From Streptomyces sp. WM6378 (GTDB taxonomy: Bacteria > Actinomycetota > Actinomycetes > Streptomycetales > Streptomycetaceae): DNA of 64,000 bases. Of this stretch, positions 8,216 to 17,173 are shown in pieces (within the stretch, counting starts at the first letter, position 1; each line of letters starts with the position of its first letter). Under the pieces are notes generated by a model. That model was not told where the DNA came from and did no database searches. It worked only from the letters and a program-made list of their open reading frames with translations. The translations under genes were made by a program, and so were the position numbers. The stretch spans positions 1-64,000 of the forward strand of contig NZ_LGDD01000339.1 of assembly GCF_001279695.1 (NCBI RefSeq), written 5' to 3'.

Positions 8216-8962
8216 TTGCGGGATCTGCCCAAGTCGGCGACGGAGCCCGATGGTTCCGCGATCGTGCGCGTGCTCAGTTACAACGTCCGTTCCATGCGCG
8301 ACGATGTCGAAGCCCTCGCCCGGGTGATCCGGGCCTGCGAGCCCGACGTCGTCTGCGTTCAGGAAGCGCCGCGGTTCTTCCGCTGGCGCAAAGCCGCCGC
8401 CCGCCTCGCCCGGACCTCCGGGCTCGTGTACGTCGCGGGCGGCGCCACCGCCTCCGGCCCCATGATCCTCTCCTCGCTGCGTGCCCACGTGGAGCGCACC
8501 GAGGACGTCCTGCTACCCCGCACCCCCGGCCTGCACCAGCGCGGTTTCTCGACCGCCGTGCTGCGGTTCGGACCCGCCCGGCTCGGGGTCCTCAGCTGCC
8601 ATCTGAGCGTCAACGCCCAGGAACGCCACGGGCAGGGCCGACTGCTCTTGGAGAAGCTGTCCGACTTGAACGTGCCGTACGCCGTCGTCGGGGGCGACTT
8701 CAACGACCGGCCCGACGGCCGCACCTTCGGGCTGCTCGCGGACGCCCTGCAGGACGGCTGGGCGGCGAAGCCGTGGGGGCGGGAGCACACCACACGGCTG
8801 GGCGATCCGCTGCAGAGGATCGACGCGGTCTTCGCGACGGACGGGCTGGAAGTGTTGGGGTGCGGGGTCCCGATGGGGCTCCCCGGCGTCTTTGTACGAG
8901 ACCTCCGGGCAGCCACGGATCACCTGCCCGTGCTGGCCGCGCTGCGGGTGCCCGCCACGTAG
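8186..8962 (+). CDS. Endonuclease/exonuclease/phosphatase-fold protein
   Basis: 258 aa from the GTG at 8186, or 253 from the duplicated GTG at 8201. The EEP fold is clear: LSYNVRSM at the start of the fold (Asn in the first active strand), the metal-binding Glu in VCVQEAPRFF (about 64), CHLSVN, GGDFNDRP (Asp/Asn pair, about 172) and a terminal ATDHLPVLA with the catalytic DH. No signal peptide is visible. Members hydrolyse phosphodiesters, from DNA repair nucleases to lipid phosphatases, so substrate cannot be assigned. It is a single gene with convergent neighbours. Confidence 0.88.
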   Translation: MERGSVERGSLRDLPKSATEPDGSAIVRVLSYNVRSMRDDVEALARVIRACEPDVVCVQEAPRFFRWRKAAARLARTSGLVYVAGGATASGPMILSSLRAHVERTEDVLLPRTPGLHQRGFSTAVLRFGPARLGVLSCHLSVNAQERHGQGRLLLEKLSDLNVPYAVVGGDFNDRPDGRTFGLLADALQDGWAAKPWGREHTTRLGDPLQRIDAVFATDGLEVLGCGVPMGLPGVFVRDLRAATDHLPVLAALRVPAT

Positions 8963-9094
8963 CACAGCACCGCATCGCACCCCCGCTCCTCGAACTCCCC
9001 CGCCTGCCAATATCGACCGGAGCGGTGTCATGCACTACTGCTGTCCCGTGAAGCCTTGACGAGACTTCAGGGCTGGTGCTCTCGCGCTTGGCAG

Positions 9095-10216
9095 TCAGGA
9101 TGGCTGGACTTGGTCGAAGAGGGCGAGGGCTTCGGCGGGGTCCGGGCTCACGAGGCGTTCCAGACCGGCCGTGGTGATCTTCGCCCACTTGCCGGCCCGT
9201 GCCCACATCTGTTCCTCGAAGGCGCGGACCGCCGCGTCCAGATCGTCGGGGCCGGTGGCGATGGCCTCGGCGAGTTCGGCGCCTTCCAGCATCGCGAGGT
9301 TCGCGCCCGCCCCCAATGGGGGCATCAGATGGGCGGCGTCGCCCAGTAGCGTCACGCCGGGTACGTGGGTCCAGGTGTGGGACACGGGCAGGACGTAGAA
9401 GGGGCGGTGGACGAAAGCGGTGCCGTGGCGGAGGAGGTCGAGGACGGGAGCGGCCCAGCCGTCGAACAGGGCCAGCAGGCCCGATCGCACGGCCTCGTCG
9501 TCGGCCAGGTCAAGGCTCGCGTGCCAGTCCAGCGGCGCGCGGAACTTGGCGTACACCTTGACGTGGCCGCCACTGTTGCGCTGGGCGACGAGGGACCGGT
9601 TCACGCCGTACGCAGCCACGGAACCGTCTCCGATCAACCGGGCGAGGTCGGGGTGGCGGGTGTCGACGTCGTCGAGGGAGGTCTCGACCGAGGTGACGCC
9701 GGTGTAGTGCGGCGTCACCGACGAGACTGCCGGGCGGATCCGGGACCAGGCGCCGTCCGCGCCGACCACGAGGTCGAAGGTCTCCTGCCCGCCGTCCGCG
9801 AAACGGACCAGGACGCCGTCCCGGTCCTCCCCCGGCACCACCTGCGTCACGTCCCGGCCCCACTGGACGTCGAGGGGGCCGAGCAGCAGGTCACGCAGTT
9901 GCCCGCGGTCGATCTCGGGATTGGCCGGGTCGTCCGGTCGCGCAGGCCAGTCGCGCAGGACCGTCCCGTCCGTGTCCAGGATGCGCATGGCCTGTCCCTC
10001 GGGGCGTGACAGCGCCTGGAACTCCGTCAGCAGCCCCGCCTTGTCCAGCGCGAGCTGGCCCAGCCCTTCATGGAGGTCCAGCGTGCCGCCCGGGGGGCGG
10101 GCGTCGGGGGCGGGATCGCGTTCAAGGACGGCGACGGGGTAGCCATGGCGGTGCAGGACACGGGCGAAGGCAAGGCCACCGGGGCCGCCCCCGACAACAG
10201 CGATACGATGTCTCAT
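9095..10216 (-). CDS. FAD-dependent monooxygenase, TetX/PHBH-like
   Basis: About 373 aa from the ATG at 10216 (an upstream in-frame start at 10249 would include the operator). It has the N-terminal dinucleotide fold GGGPGG (about 8-13), a mid-chain DLVVGADGAWS motif (DG fingerprint), and the FAD-ribityl motif GDAAHLMPPLGAG near 290. The sequence resembles the TetX class of flavin monooxygenases, which hydroxylate or inactivate aromatic compounds including tetracyclines. It is divergent from a TetR-family gene only 53 bp away, so it is probably that repressor's target. Substrate unknown. Confidence 0.88.
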   Translation of the reverse strand: MRHRIAVVGGGPGGLAFARVLHRHGYPVAVLERDPAPDARPPGGTLDLHEGLGQLALDKAGLLTEFQALSRPEGQAMRILDTDGTVLRDWPARPDDPANPEIDRGQLRDLLLGPLDVQWGRDVTQVVPGEDRDGVLVRFADGGQETFDLVVGADGAWSRIRPAVSSVTPHYTGVTSVETSLDDVDTRHPDLARLIGDGSVAAYGVNRSLVAQRNSGGHVKVYAKFRAPLDWHASLDLADDEAVRSGLLALFDGWAAPVLDLLRHGTAFVHRPFYVLPVSHTWTHVPGVTLLGDAAHLMPPLGAGANLAMLEGAELAEAIATGPDDLDAAVRAFEEQMWARAGKWAKITTAGLERLVSPDPAEALALFDQVQPS

Positions 10217-10220
10217 GTCG

Positions 10221-10231
10221 ATACACTGTAT
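10221..10231. promoter_or_regulatory. Palindromic operator candidate between monooxygenase and TetR genes
   Basis: ATACACTGTAT is a perfect 11-bp palindrome 4 bp upstream of the monooxygenase start in a 53-bp divergent gap. A second palindrome, GATGCATC, is at 10243-10250. One or both are likely binding sites of the adjacent TetR-family protein, controlling both genes. Confidence 0.55.
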
Positions 10232-10269
10232 TTCCCCAATATGATGCATCGCAAGAGAACGGTGTGACC

Positions 10270-10962
10270 ATGACTGTCTGGGACCGCCCGGAGCCGCCGA
10301 CTCGCCCCGTGCCGCTCGACCGCGAGCGGATCGTCGCCGCCGCCATCGCGCTCGCCGACGACGGCGGCCTTGAGACGGTGTCGTTGCGCAAGGTGGCCGC
10401 CCGGCTGAACGCCGGCCCGATGCGGCTGTACGGATACATCTCCACCAAGCAGGAGCTGTTCGACCTCATGGTGGACGAGGTCCAGGCCGAGATCCTCCCC
10501 GAGGAGCAGCCCGGTGACTGGCGGGAGGCGCTGCGCGTGCTCGCCCACCGCACCAGGCAGGCGGCTCTCCGTCACGAATGGCTGGCCGACCTGCTCGGCG
10601 GCCGCCCGACCCTGGGCCCGAACGGCCTTGCCGTGACCGAGGCCAAGCTGGCCGCCCTCGACGGCCTCGCCGACGTCGACACCGTCATGCGCGCTGTCGA
10701 GACGGTCAGCGCCTACTTCACTGGTGCGATCAGGCGCGAGATCGCGAACGTGCGGGCCGAGCGCGCCACAGGCCTGTCCAAGCACGAGTGGCGGCGCGCC
10801 TCGGGCCCGCATGTGACGAGAATGCTGGCCACGGGCCGTTTCCCGGCCCTGGCCAAGGCCGTGTACGACGGCACGGACGTGGACGCCGAGACGTCCTTCG
10901 CGACCGGCCTGGACTGGGTCCTCGACGCGGTGGCCGCCAAGCTCACCCGCCCGCCGGCGTAA
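10270..10962 (+). CDS. TetR-family transcriptional repressor (TetR_C class)
   Basis: 230 aa. The start is the ATG at 10270, with an in-frame GTG at 10264. The N-terminal HTH is at about 20-65 (IVAAAIALADDGGLETVSLR, then KVAARLNAGPMRLYGYISTKQEL). This YxYIxxKxEL ending and the C-terminal domain are those of the TetR_C class of repressors for drug or flavoenzyme genes. It should repress the divergent monooxygenase and itself. Confidence 0.9.
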   Translation: MTVWDRPEPPTRPVPLDRERIVAAAIALADDGGLETVSLRKVAARLNAGPMRLYGYISTKQELFDLMVDEVQAEILPEEQPGDWREALRVLAHRTRQAALRHEWLADLLGGRPTLGPNGLAVTEAKLAALDGLADVDTVMRAVETVSAYFTGAIRREIANVRAERATGLSKHEWRRASGPHVTRMLATGRFPALAKAVYDGTDVDAETSFATGLDWVLDAVAAKLTRPPA

Positions 10963-11102
10963 CTCTCAGCTCTTGCCGCATGTGAGCGAGGACGGGGTCG
11001 GCGCGGGGACGACACCGCCGCGCGCGCCTCCGACGCGTCGGAGACCGAGAGGCACTGGCGGCGATCGTCTTCTTGTGGATGGTGCTGGCGCCGGATGCGC
11101 AC

Positions 11103-11618
11103 TCAGCAGTCAAACACCGACCAGCAGATGTCGTTCCGCAATCGCTGGTCGTCAAGGACGAGCTCGCGAATCGCCTCCGGGAGCTGGTCGCGTTGCCACT
11201 GGCACTCGCGTCGCCCTGCGGCCTCACTCTCGTCTTTTGGCGCGGCAGCCCGTACGGCCTTGATCGCATAGGCGGCCGCACCGAGCTCGTGCGCGGCGAC
11301 GTGTGCGACGACTGCGGCTTGGCCGGCGGCGTAGGCGGCATGCCGTGCCGCGCCCCGCAGGTCTCGCGCCGCACCCATTGCGTGGCCGCCCGCCGCACGG
11401 GCCTGCATCATCTTGACCTCGCCACGCACCCAGGCGCGGGCATGCTCGATCGCCTGGCGCGGCCGTGGATCCTCGGGCTGAGCCGACTCGAAGAGATCAA
11501 GGACGTGCTCCGCGCAAGCCGCTGCCCACAGGGCGAGCAGATGGTGATCCGGATCAGTGAGGGTCCCACCACGGCGGATCGTCACGAAGCGAGGGTCCCT
11601 GACCTTCGGGAGGATCAT
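11103..11618 (-). CDS. Imm5-like putative immunity protein
   Basis: 171 aa from the ATG at 11618, which has GGAAGGA at a good distance; the ATG at 11627 is too close to it. An upstream open extension to 11822 looks non-coding. The start (LPKVRDPRFVTIRRGGTLTD), the WAAACAEHVL helix and the Ala-rich helices (GHAMGAARDLRGAARHAAY) match proteins annotated as Imm5-like putative immunity proteins in actinobacteria. No polymorphic toxin gene is next to it, so the link to toxin immunity is by family name only. Confidence 0.7.
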   Translation of the reverse strand: MILPKVRDPRFVTIRRGGTLTDPDHHLLALWAAACAEHVLDLFESAQPEDPRPRQAIEHARAWVRGEVKMMQARAAGGHAMGAARDLRGAARHAAYAAGQAAVVAHVAAHELGAAAYAIKAVRAAAPKDESEAAGRRECQWQRDQLPEAIRELVLDDQRLRNDICWSVFDC

Positions 11619-11885
11619 GGTTGGCATTCCTTCCTGCTGGTATGCAGCGAAGCCTGCAAACCCGGTGGTCGATCCGCAAGCCCGGCTACCATCTCCCCGC
11701 CGGACGGGGCGAGTTCTCGGTCGCCGACCACGTCGCTCGCGGTCCCCGGCGGCGATCCGGGAGCAGGCGTGCACTGTCCGGCACGGTCCGCTCGTCCGCT
11801 CGTCCGCCGACGGCTCATGCATGGAGCATCAGCCGCTCGCGGCCTGCATGTTCGGGTTCGTTACGGTGAAGGTGCAGGCGCGGGG

Positions 11886-12425
11886 ATGGGCGAGATGGGT
11901 TTTCGTAAGCCGAAACTGACGGCGGACATGGTGCCGGTGGCCGACTGGCACAGCGTCGAGCAGTTTTCGATCAGCAACATGCCGCGGCTCAACGGCCGCG
12001 AGGCCGAACGCGACATGTGGGCTCTGCGGACCCCGCGGATGATCGGCAAGAAGCCGGCGTACGCTCCGTGCGCGTTCCTCAACACCTCCGCCTTCGTGAA
12101 CGGCCCGCAACAACTCTTCGAGGGCCGGGATTGCACCCGCGTCCCGCTCACCGTCGAGGATGGCCAGGAGGTCGACGGTCAGCGTCACTTCCGTGTCCTG
12201 GACACATACGACACACCCATCGGTACGATCCGCAAGGTCCCGCCGAAGTCCCGGCCCTTCAGGCACACCTGGCACATCGACCAGCCGGACCGGCCCGAGA
12301 TCGCGGGCCGCAACGAGTGGTCCGGCATCGATTGTGGGCACCGCGCCCGGCATGACCACCGCCATGCCGGGCCGGGCCGGACGTGTTTGTTGGACGTCGG
12401 TAGGCCTGCGACGCGACCCCGCTGA
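11886..12425 (+). pseudogene. LURP-one/scramblase-like protein, 3' end lost
   Basis: The frame from ATG 11886 gives a convincing domain for about 145 residues (DWHSVEQFSISNMPRLNG, VLDTYDTPIGTIRKV, HTWHIDQPDRPEIAGRNEW). This resembles LURP-one-related proteins of the scramblase fold. After NEW the reading becomes low-complexity Arg/His sequence and stops at 12425, as expected after a frameshift or deletion. An antisense frame spans the same region but has no domain character. I call it a truncated, probably dead gene. Confidence 0.55.
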
Positions 12426-12584
12426 CCCCGAAGTACGCAGTCAGCCAGTGAGGATTGACACGGGTGATCTGAGGCTGGGAATCCGGGCGGCATCGGGAAC
12501 CCTGAACCAACTACCTATTGACTGTTCGTCGGTGCCGCGATCATCAGTGTCGTCAGGGCGGCAGGGTGCCGCCGCTGGCGGTGC

Positions 12585-12929
12585 TCAACCGAAGACCGGG
12601 CTCTCGGTGGTGTAGAGGAAGCGGGTCTGAGAACGATCCAGGAATTTCTCCTCGTCCTCGGCGACGACCGTGGTGTACGTGTCGGACGTGAACCAGCGGG
12701 CGGCATCGGCGACGTCATCGACCCACACCTCGGCGACACCGTCGTAGACAGCGTTGGTCACGCCGGGGATCTCGTCGTTGGTGGGCAGGAGCTGGACGTA
12801 GCGCCGGACCGGGACCTCTCCGGCGGGCAGGCTCGCGATCAGTGCGTTGTGCTTCTGCGTCCAGTAGTCCACGAACTCCGCGTGGGTGAGGTCTGCCCGC
12901 CGGGTGAGGAAAATGCTGATCTTGGTCAC
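12585..12929 (-). CDS. EthD/dimeric alpha-beta barrel domain protein
   Basis: 114 aa from the GTG at 12929, which has AAGGAG seven bases upstream; the longer frame to 12971 would run into the operator. It is a ferredoxin-like alpha+beta fold of the EthD type (ISIFLTRRADLTHAEFVDYW, then a conserved His in HNALIASLP, and a C-terminal DVADAARWFTSD helix). EthD proteins help ether-degrading P450s or act as small monooxygenase/cyclase subunits. It is divergent from a MarR gene, with three operator copies between them. Confidence 0.85.
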   Translation of the reverse strand: MTKISIFLTRRADLTHAEFVDYWTQKHNALIASLPAGEVPVRRYVQLLPTNDEIPGVTNAVYDGVAEVWVDDVADAARWFTSDTYTTVVAEDEEKFLDRSQTRFLYTTESPVFG

Positions 12930-12959
12930 AAAGGGCTCCTTGATGAGGCCGAGCTTCAC

Positions 12960-13028
12960 TTGCCTGGGCAACTCACAAGATAGACCTCATTGACTTGCCT
13001 GGGCAACAGAAATCTCTTGCCCGGGCAA
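12960..13028. promoter_or_regulatory. Three MarR operator copies, TTGCCYGGGCAA
   Basis: The 12-mer TTGCC[T/C]GGGCAA occurs at 12960-12971, 12995-13006 and 13017-13028; the last is a perfect palindrome. Start-to-start spacings are 35 and 22 bp. The first copy lies 30 bp upstream of the EthD gene's start and the third ends 5 bp before the MarR ATG. They almost certainly are the binding sites of the adjacent MarR protein. Confidence 0.85.
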
Positions 13029-13033
13029 GTACG

Positions 13034-13543
13034 ATGGGTCGCATGGATGCACCGTCACCGTGGCTCGACACCGAGCAGCAGGAACTTTGGCAGGACCTTC
13101 TCACCGTCGTGATCGCGCTGCCTGCGGCCCTGGACCGTCAGTTGCAGCGCGACGCGGGCATCTCCAACTTCGAGTACAGCGTGCTCGCCCGGTTGTCGAT
13201 GGCGCCTCAAGTCACCATGCGCCTCAGCGAGTTGGCCCGGGGCTGCGACAGCACACTCCCGCGGTTGTCGAAGCTCATGGACCGCTTTGAGGCACGGAAG
13301 TGGATCGTCCGTCGCATTGACCCGGCGGACGGTCGGTACACCCTGGCCACCCTGACCGACAGCGGTCGGCAGAAGGTGGTCGAGAGCGCACCGGGGCACG
13401 TCGCGCAGGTGCGCCGACTCGTTTTCGACCCTCTGACCGCTGCGCAGCGCCGCCACCTTGGCGCAGCCCTGTCGAGCGTCGCCGAGACCGTACGCCGGGA
13501 GGCCGCAGGCGGCCCCACCGGCGCAGTGACGAGCAGCCACTGA
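13034..13543 (+). CDS. MarR-family transcriptional regulator
   Basis: 169 aa from ATG 13034, or 166 from ATG 13043. Winged-helix core at about 45-110 (FEYSVLARLSMAPQVTMRLS, CDSTLPRLSKLMDRFEARKWI, then the wing RIDPADGRYTLATLTDSG). No ribosome binding site precedes either ATG because the third operator copy occupies that space, so the mRNA may be leaderless. It probably represses itself and the divergent EthD gene in response to a small phenolic or related ligand. Confidence 0.92.
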   Translation: MGRMDAPSPWLDTEQQELWQDLLTVVIALPAALDRQLQRDAGISNFEYSVLARLSMAPQVTMRLSELARGCDSTLPRLSKLMDRFEARKWIVRRIDPADGRYTLATLTDSGRQKVVESAPGHVAQVRRLVFDPLTAAQRRHLGAALSSVAETVRREAAGGPTGAVTSSH

Positions 13544-13755
13544 CGGAACGAGGACCGCCGTCCGGTACGGCGAATCCTCGGCTCGGCGCTCGCGTGCCCG
13601 AAGTGCTCGACCCGACCGTCGAGTTCCTGGCCACATCGCGATGCCGACGAGCGGGCCGGCCTGGGCACCGCCGGGCCCGCCTGCATCTGCCTGCCGCCAT
13701 ACGGAGCGGACGCGAGCACCCGCCGTGCCGGGCCCCGGCACCGCAACTAAAGCCG

Positions 13756-13791
13756 GCGGGGCCGCTGCTGTAAGGCAACGGCCCCGCTTTT
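13756..13791 (+). terminator. Rho-independent terminator downstream of marR-type gene
   Basis: A 9-bp perfect stem (GCGGGGCCG at 13756-13764 with CGGCCCCGC at 13779-13787) encloses a 14-nt loop and is followed by TTTT. It ends plus-strand transcription and lies between convergent genes, so it may also act on the minus-strand gene. Confidence 0.85.
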
Positions 13792-13822
13792 CATGTCCTG
13801 TCGGACGGCATGACGGCGTACG

Positions 13823-14215
13823 TCAGAGCAGCTTCTGCGGGGCCTGGAACTGGTCGACGGGCGCGATGTTGCAGTCGTTCTTGATGGTGCCGAGCAGGTG
13901 TCCGCCGATGCCCTCGCCCTCGGGCAGCGGCACGAGGCAGCGTCCGTCCACGTTTCCGAGCGGGGCACCGTGGTTGTTGAGGATGCCGCCCGACTCGCCC
14001 GTGACGGCGGTGTCGCCGTTGCGGGTCCCGAAGCTGGTGGTACCCCCCTGGCCGCTCGACGTCGGGCCCTGTCCGACCTGGGTGGCGAGGACCTTCTGGA
14101 GCGCGTCGGTGGGGCTCCTGTGCGCCTGCGCGGTGGTGTGTGCCGAGGCGGGCATGGCGACGGCCATCGTTGCGGCGGTGGCGAAGGCCGCGCCGGCGAG
14201 AACCTGCTTGATCAC
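13823..14215 (-). CDS. Small secreted protein with two cysteines
   Basis: 130 aa. A Sec signal peptide (MIKQVLAGAAFATAATMAVA, cleavage after PASA) precedes about 105 mature residues that are Gly/Thr/Gln-rich. Only two Cys remain, in GRCLVP and NDCNIAP contexts, so one disulphide is likely. Overall size, signal peptide and paired Cys are loosely like Streptomyces rodlins, but I cannot claim homology. It may be a cell-surface or aerial-hypha protein. A terminator lies just past its stop. Confidence 0.7.
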   Translation of the reverse strand: MIKQVLAGAAFATAATMAVAMPASAHTTAQAHRSPTDALQKVLATQVGQGPTSSGQGGTTSFGTRNGDTAVTGESGGILNNHGAPLGNVDGRCLVPLPEGEGIGGHLLGTIKNDCNIAPVDQFQAPQKLL

Positions 14216-14629
14216 GGTTGTGCTCCCATTCGGTGGGTTAGTTAGGGGTGACAGGCCCGCCCTGTGAAACCTGCCGCCCCTAGAACGAAGAACATGCAGA
14301 ACACGTCACAAATTGCGCCCATTCAGACCAATGCGCCGCAGTGGAGGCTGGTACGGCCGCGGTCCGCCAGTGGCCTCCCAGGCGGCCGCAGCCGCCCCCC
14401 AAAAGCGAACCTCTCGACCGTCGCCGCCACCGGTGTCGGACACGCGTGACCGATGCGCCGGCCGGGCGGCAGGGTGTCGAGTGTGCCGGGCCCCGGGCTG
14501 GTCAGGCGCCGGGACCCGTGTGCACTCTCCATATGCGCCGGGCTCAACGACTCGCAGCCGCCCCCGGTCACCCACCTTCCCCCACCCAGACCAGTCCGAG
14601 CCCGGCGAGCCCCGCGAACCGCCGCTCGT
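14216..14629. other. Intergenic region, promoter of the small secreted protein
   Basis: This 414-bp gap lies between two minus-strand genes. It must hold the promoter of the downstream secreted protein and the 3' end of the Rieske gene's transcript. Open frames in it have no domain features. No strong terminator or palindrome stood out by eye. Confidence 0.45.
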
Positions 14630-15526
14630 TCAGCTTGCCCCGTCGGCTCTTCCGGTGGCCCGCTGGGCCGCGCCCGGGAGCCTTACTTCCAGCACGTCCT
14701 GCCCGGTCAGCCGGGTTTCGAAGACGGGCTGGGGTGCCGTGGCAGGGCCTCCTACGTTCTGGCCGTCCGCCAAGCGGAAGACGCTGCCGTGCCACGGGCA
14801 CTCGACGCATCCGTCGGCCACTTTGCCCTCGGACAGCGGACCCGCCATGTGGCTGCACCGGTCGACCAGGACGTGGAACCCACCGTCCGGCTCCCGCACC
14901 ACGAGCAGCGGCACCGCTCCCAGCATCCGCCGGGCCGCCCGCCCCTCGGAGAACTCCGCGGCGCTGCCCACCGCGTGCCAACCCGGCTCCACCAGGTGAT
15001 GGATCGGCTCGGTCTTGTTGGCGCCGGCCGCCTGCCGGTAGGCGAGATGGCCTCCGATCATTCCGGCGGCGCTGGCCACCGTCAGCCCGGCGAACGCGAG
15101 GAGCCGACCGAGCGCCGGCCTGCCGCGGCCCCGTACGACCCAGGAGCCGGCGTACAGACCGATGGCCACGCCGTTCGACGCGGCGTGCACCACTCCCGTA
15201 CGCAGCTGCCGCTCGGGCTGCTCGGCCCAGTCCACCCACCCCGCCCACGCGGCCGGCACGGCGGAGACGACCCCCATGCCCACCAGGAGACGCGCGTTGC
15301 GCCCGGCGCCCGGCACGAGATCGAGCACCGCGGCGGAAGTCCACGCACCGATCGGCACCTGTACGAGCACGGGGTGCAGCGGGTGTCCGAGCGGCCGCCC
15401 CTGGAGGACAGCGCGGTACGGTCCCAGGGGCAACGCGCGAACAGCCTTCTGCAACCGGCCGGTGATCTTGTCCAGCTGATGGGCCTCGCCGAGCGCGTCG
15501 AGGGCCTTGAGCAGGGCCTGAGCCAT
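14630..15526 (-). CDS. DUF2231 membrane/Rieske [2Fe-2S] fusion protein
   Basis: About 298 aa from ATG 15526. The N-terminal two thirds is a DUF2231-like membrane domain with HPLHPVLVQVPIGAW (about 48-62) and three to four helices. The C-terminal third is a Rieske domain: Cys224-x-His226 (RCSHMAGPL) and Cys243-x2-His246 (CPWHGSVF). The fold would place an iron-sulfur cluster next to the membrane. Such fusions are common in actinobacteria but without an assigned role; electron transfer is inferred. It is a single gene. Confidence 0.88.
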   Translation of the reverse strand: MAQALLKALDALGEAHQLDKITGRLQKAVRALPLGPYRAVLQGRPLGHPLHPVLVQVPIGAWTSAAVLDLVPGAGRNARLLVGMGVVSAVPAAWAGWVDWAEQPERQLRTGVVHAASNGVAIGLYAGSWVVRGRGRPALGRLLAFAGLTVASAAGMIGGHLAYRQAAGANKTEPIHHLVEPGWHAVGSAAEFSEGRAARRMLGAVPLLVVREPDGGFHVLVDRCSHMAGPLSEGKVADGCVECPWHGSVFRLADGQNVGGPATAPQPVFETRLTGQDVLEVRLPGAAQRATGRADGAS

Positions 15527-15809
15527 GGCATCACATCCGTTGCCATGGCTTCGTCCCGGAGCGCCCAACCCGGCCGGCGCCGTCTTCGCTGACAGGAATC
15601 GCATGGGATCCGGTTAACCCTCGCGGCCCCGAGCCAAACGACCGGCCGGCCGGTTCTACCCGTACACGAGTAGCGTCCGCGCACCGGCCCCCGTCCGCTG
15701 GCGGGTTCGACGGCGGGCTGGTACTAGGGGCCCACGGCGCTCAGCGCTCGCCCGGGCGAGCGGCTCCTTGCGATGTCCGAGCCTGCTGGTGCCCGCAGAG
15801 CAGACCGGA

Positions 15810-15851
15810 AAGGCCCCGGCCCCCGCAACTCCGCGCGGGAACCGGGGCCTT
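15810..15851 (-). terminator. Strong hairpin downstream of M20 amidohydrolase gene
   Basis: AAGGCCCCGG (15810-15819) pairs perfectly with CCGGGGCCTT (15842-15851) around a 22-nt loop that itself contains a smaller stem. On the minus strand it follows the stop at 15882 by about 30 bp. The T-run is short, as is usual in Streptomyces. Confidence 0.75.
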
Positions 15852-15881
15852 CGGCCGAGACCGGATACGGGGCCGGCTGCG

Positions 15882-17063
15882 TCAGGCGGCCAGCGCGTGG
15901 CGCTCCGAGACGTCCGTCGCGAGCATCAGGTTCACCACCGCGACGACGCTCTCCAGGAGGGCCTGCGTGCCCAGGACCAGTTGCTCGTCCGGAGTGTGCT
16001 CCAGGTTGGAGTGGCTGTAGCCGCCCGTGCTCGGCACGAAGATCATCGCCGTCGGGACCTTCGTGCTCATCACGCTCGCGTCATGTCCGGCGTAGCTCAG
16101 CATCCGCTGGAAACGCTCGGAGTTGCGCACGCACACCTGCTCCACGGCATCGACCAGCCGGGTGTCGAAGTCCGCGACGGGCTTCGCCGACGTGGTGCGC
16201 AGCTCCGCCCTGCACTGCTCCTCCCCGGCGATCAGCCGCAGCTCCTCGGCCAGGAGTTCCTCGATCGCGTCGAGGGCCTTTTCCGTTCCGGCACGCACCT
16301 CCACCTGCACGGTGGCCGCGCCCGGCACCACGTTCGGCGCGTTCGGCTCCAGGACGATCGAGCCCACGTTGCCGATGGAGGCCGGATCGACCTGCTGGCA
16401 CACGTCCCGCACCAGTGCTCCGAAGCGGGTCGCCACCCGTCCCGCGTCGGCGCGCAGCTCGAACGGCGTGGTGCCCGCGTGGTTCTCCTGGCCCTCGACC
16501 CCGATCATGTAGCGGCGCACTCCGACGATGCCGGTCACGGCGCTCAGGTCCAGCTGGGCGCGTTCCATGCGCGGCCCCTGCTCGACGTGCAGTTCGAGGT
16601 AGCCCAGCAGTTCCGTCACGTGGGGGTTGTGGCTCAGGGCCGTCGATCCGACGAGGCCGCCGTTCGACTGGAGGGTGACGCCCTCCTCGTCGTAGAACGC
16701 GACCGTCTCCAAGTAGTCGGCTGCCGGGTGGTTCGCTTCGTGCAGGGTGCGCAGCACCTCCATGGCCGCGATCACTCCGTACGCCCCGTCCAGCCGGCCG
16801 CCGCCGGGGACGGTGTCGGCGTGGGAACCGATGAGCAGCCAGGGGCCCTCGCTGGCGGCGCGTCGGCTGAATACGTTGCCGATGTCGTCCCGCCAGGTGT
16901 CGAGCCCGGCGACGCGCATCGTCTTGTCGATCCAGTCACGCCCGGCGAGATCGGCCGCTGAGCCGGCCACCCGGTAGATGCTTCCCTTGGGGTCGGCGCC
17001 GATCTGGCCGAGGTGGGTGATGTCGGACAGCAGGCGCTCGGCGTTGATGGTCGGGAAGGACAT
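15882..17063 (-). CDS. M20-family Zn-dependent amidohydrolase (allantoate/N-carbamoyl-amino-acid type)
   Basis: 393 aa of the M20 carbamoylase class that hydrolyses allantoate, ureidoglycolate or N-carbamoyl-L-amino acids. Metal ligands are visible: His80 in IGSHADTVPGGGRLDGAYG (with Asp91), Glu125/126 in FYDEEG, His in ELHVEQGP (about 178) and a C-terminal His in YSHSNLEHT (about 351). The dimerisation-domain segment GQENHAGTTPF is intact. It is followed by a strong hairpin and preceded at 110 bp by an EamA transporter on the same strand, which could export or import the product. Exact substrate unknown. Confidence 0.9.
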   Translation of the reverse strand: MSFPTINAERLLSDITHLGQIGADPKGSIYRVAGSAADLAGRDWIDKTMRVAGLDTWRDDIGNVFSRRAASEGPWLLIGSHADTVPGGGRLDGAYGVIAAMEVLRTLHEANHPAADYLETVAFYDEEGVTLQSNGGLVGSTALSHNPHVTELLGYLELHVEQGPRMERAQLDLSAVTGIVGVRRYMIGVEGQENHAGTTPFELRADAGRVATRFGALVRDVCQQVDPASIGNVGSIVLEPNAPNVVPGAATVQVEVRAGTEKALDAIEELLAEELRLIAGEEQCRAELRTTSAKPVADFDTRLVDAVEQVCVRNSERFQRMLSYAGHDASVMSTKVPTAMIFVPSTGGYSHSNLEHTPDEQLVLGTQALLESVVAVVNLMLATDVSERHALAA

Positions 17064-17173
17064 GATCCTGATTCCTTGTTCGTTGAGGTTCGTTGAGCGG
17101 AAGTGGATTACGCCGGTGGGCGTTCGAGAGGGTCGGAGCGATCGTCGTCAAACGCGCCCTGACGAAGGGAAGT

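Noticed and set aside
11829..12365. Minus-strand frame of 178 codons opposite the scramblase-like gene
   Set aside because: No domain character, and the plus strand has recognisable LURP-one-like motifs.
13823..14215. Calling the 130-aa secreted protein a rodlin
   Set aside because: Size and two Cys fit loosely, but no convincing sequence match could be made by eye.
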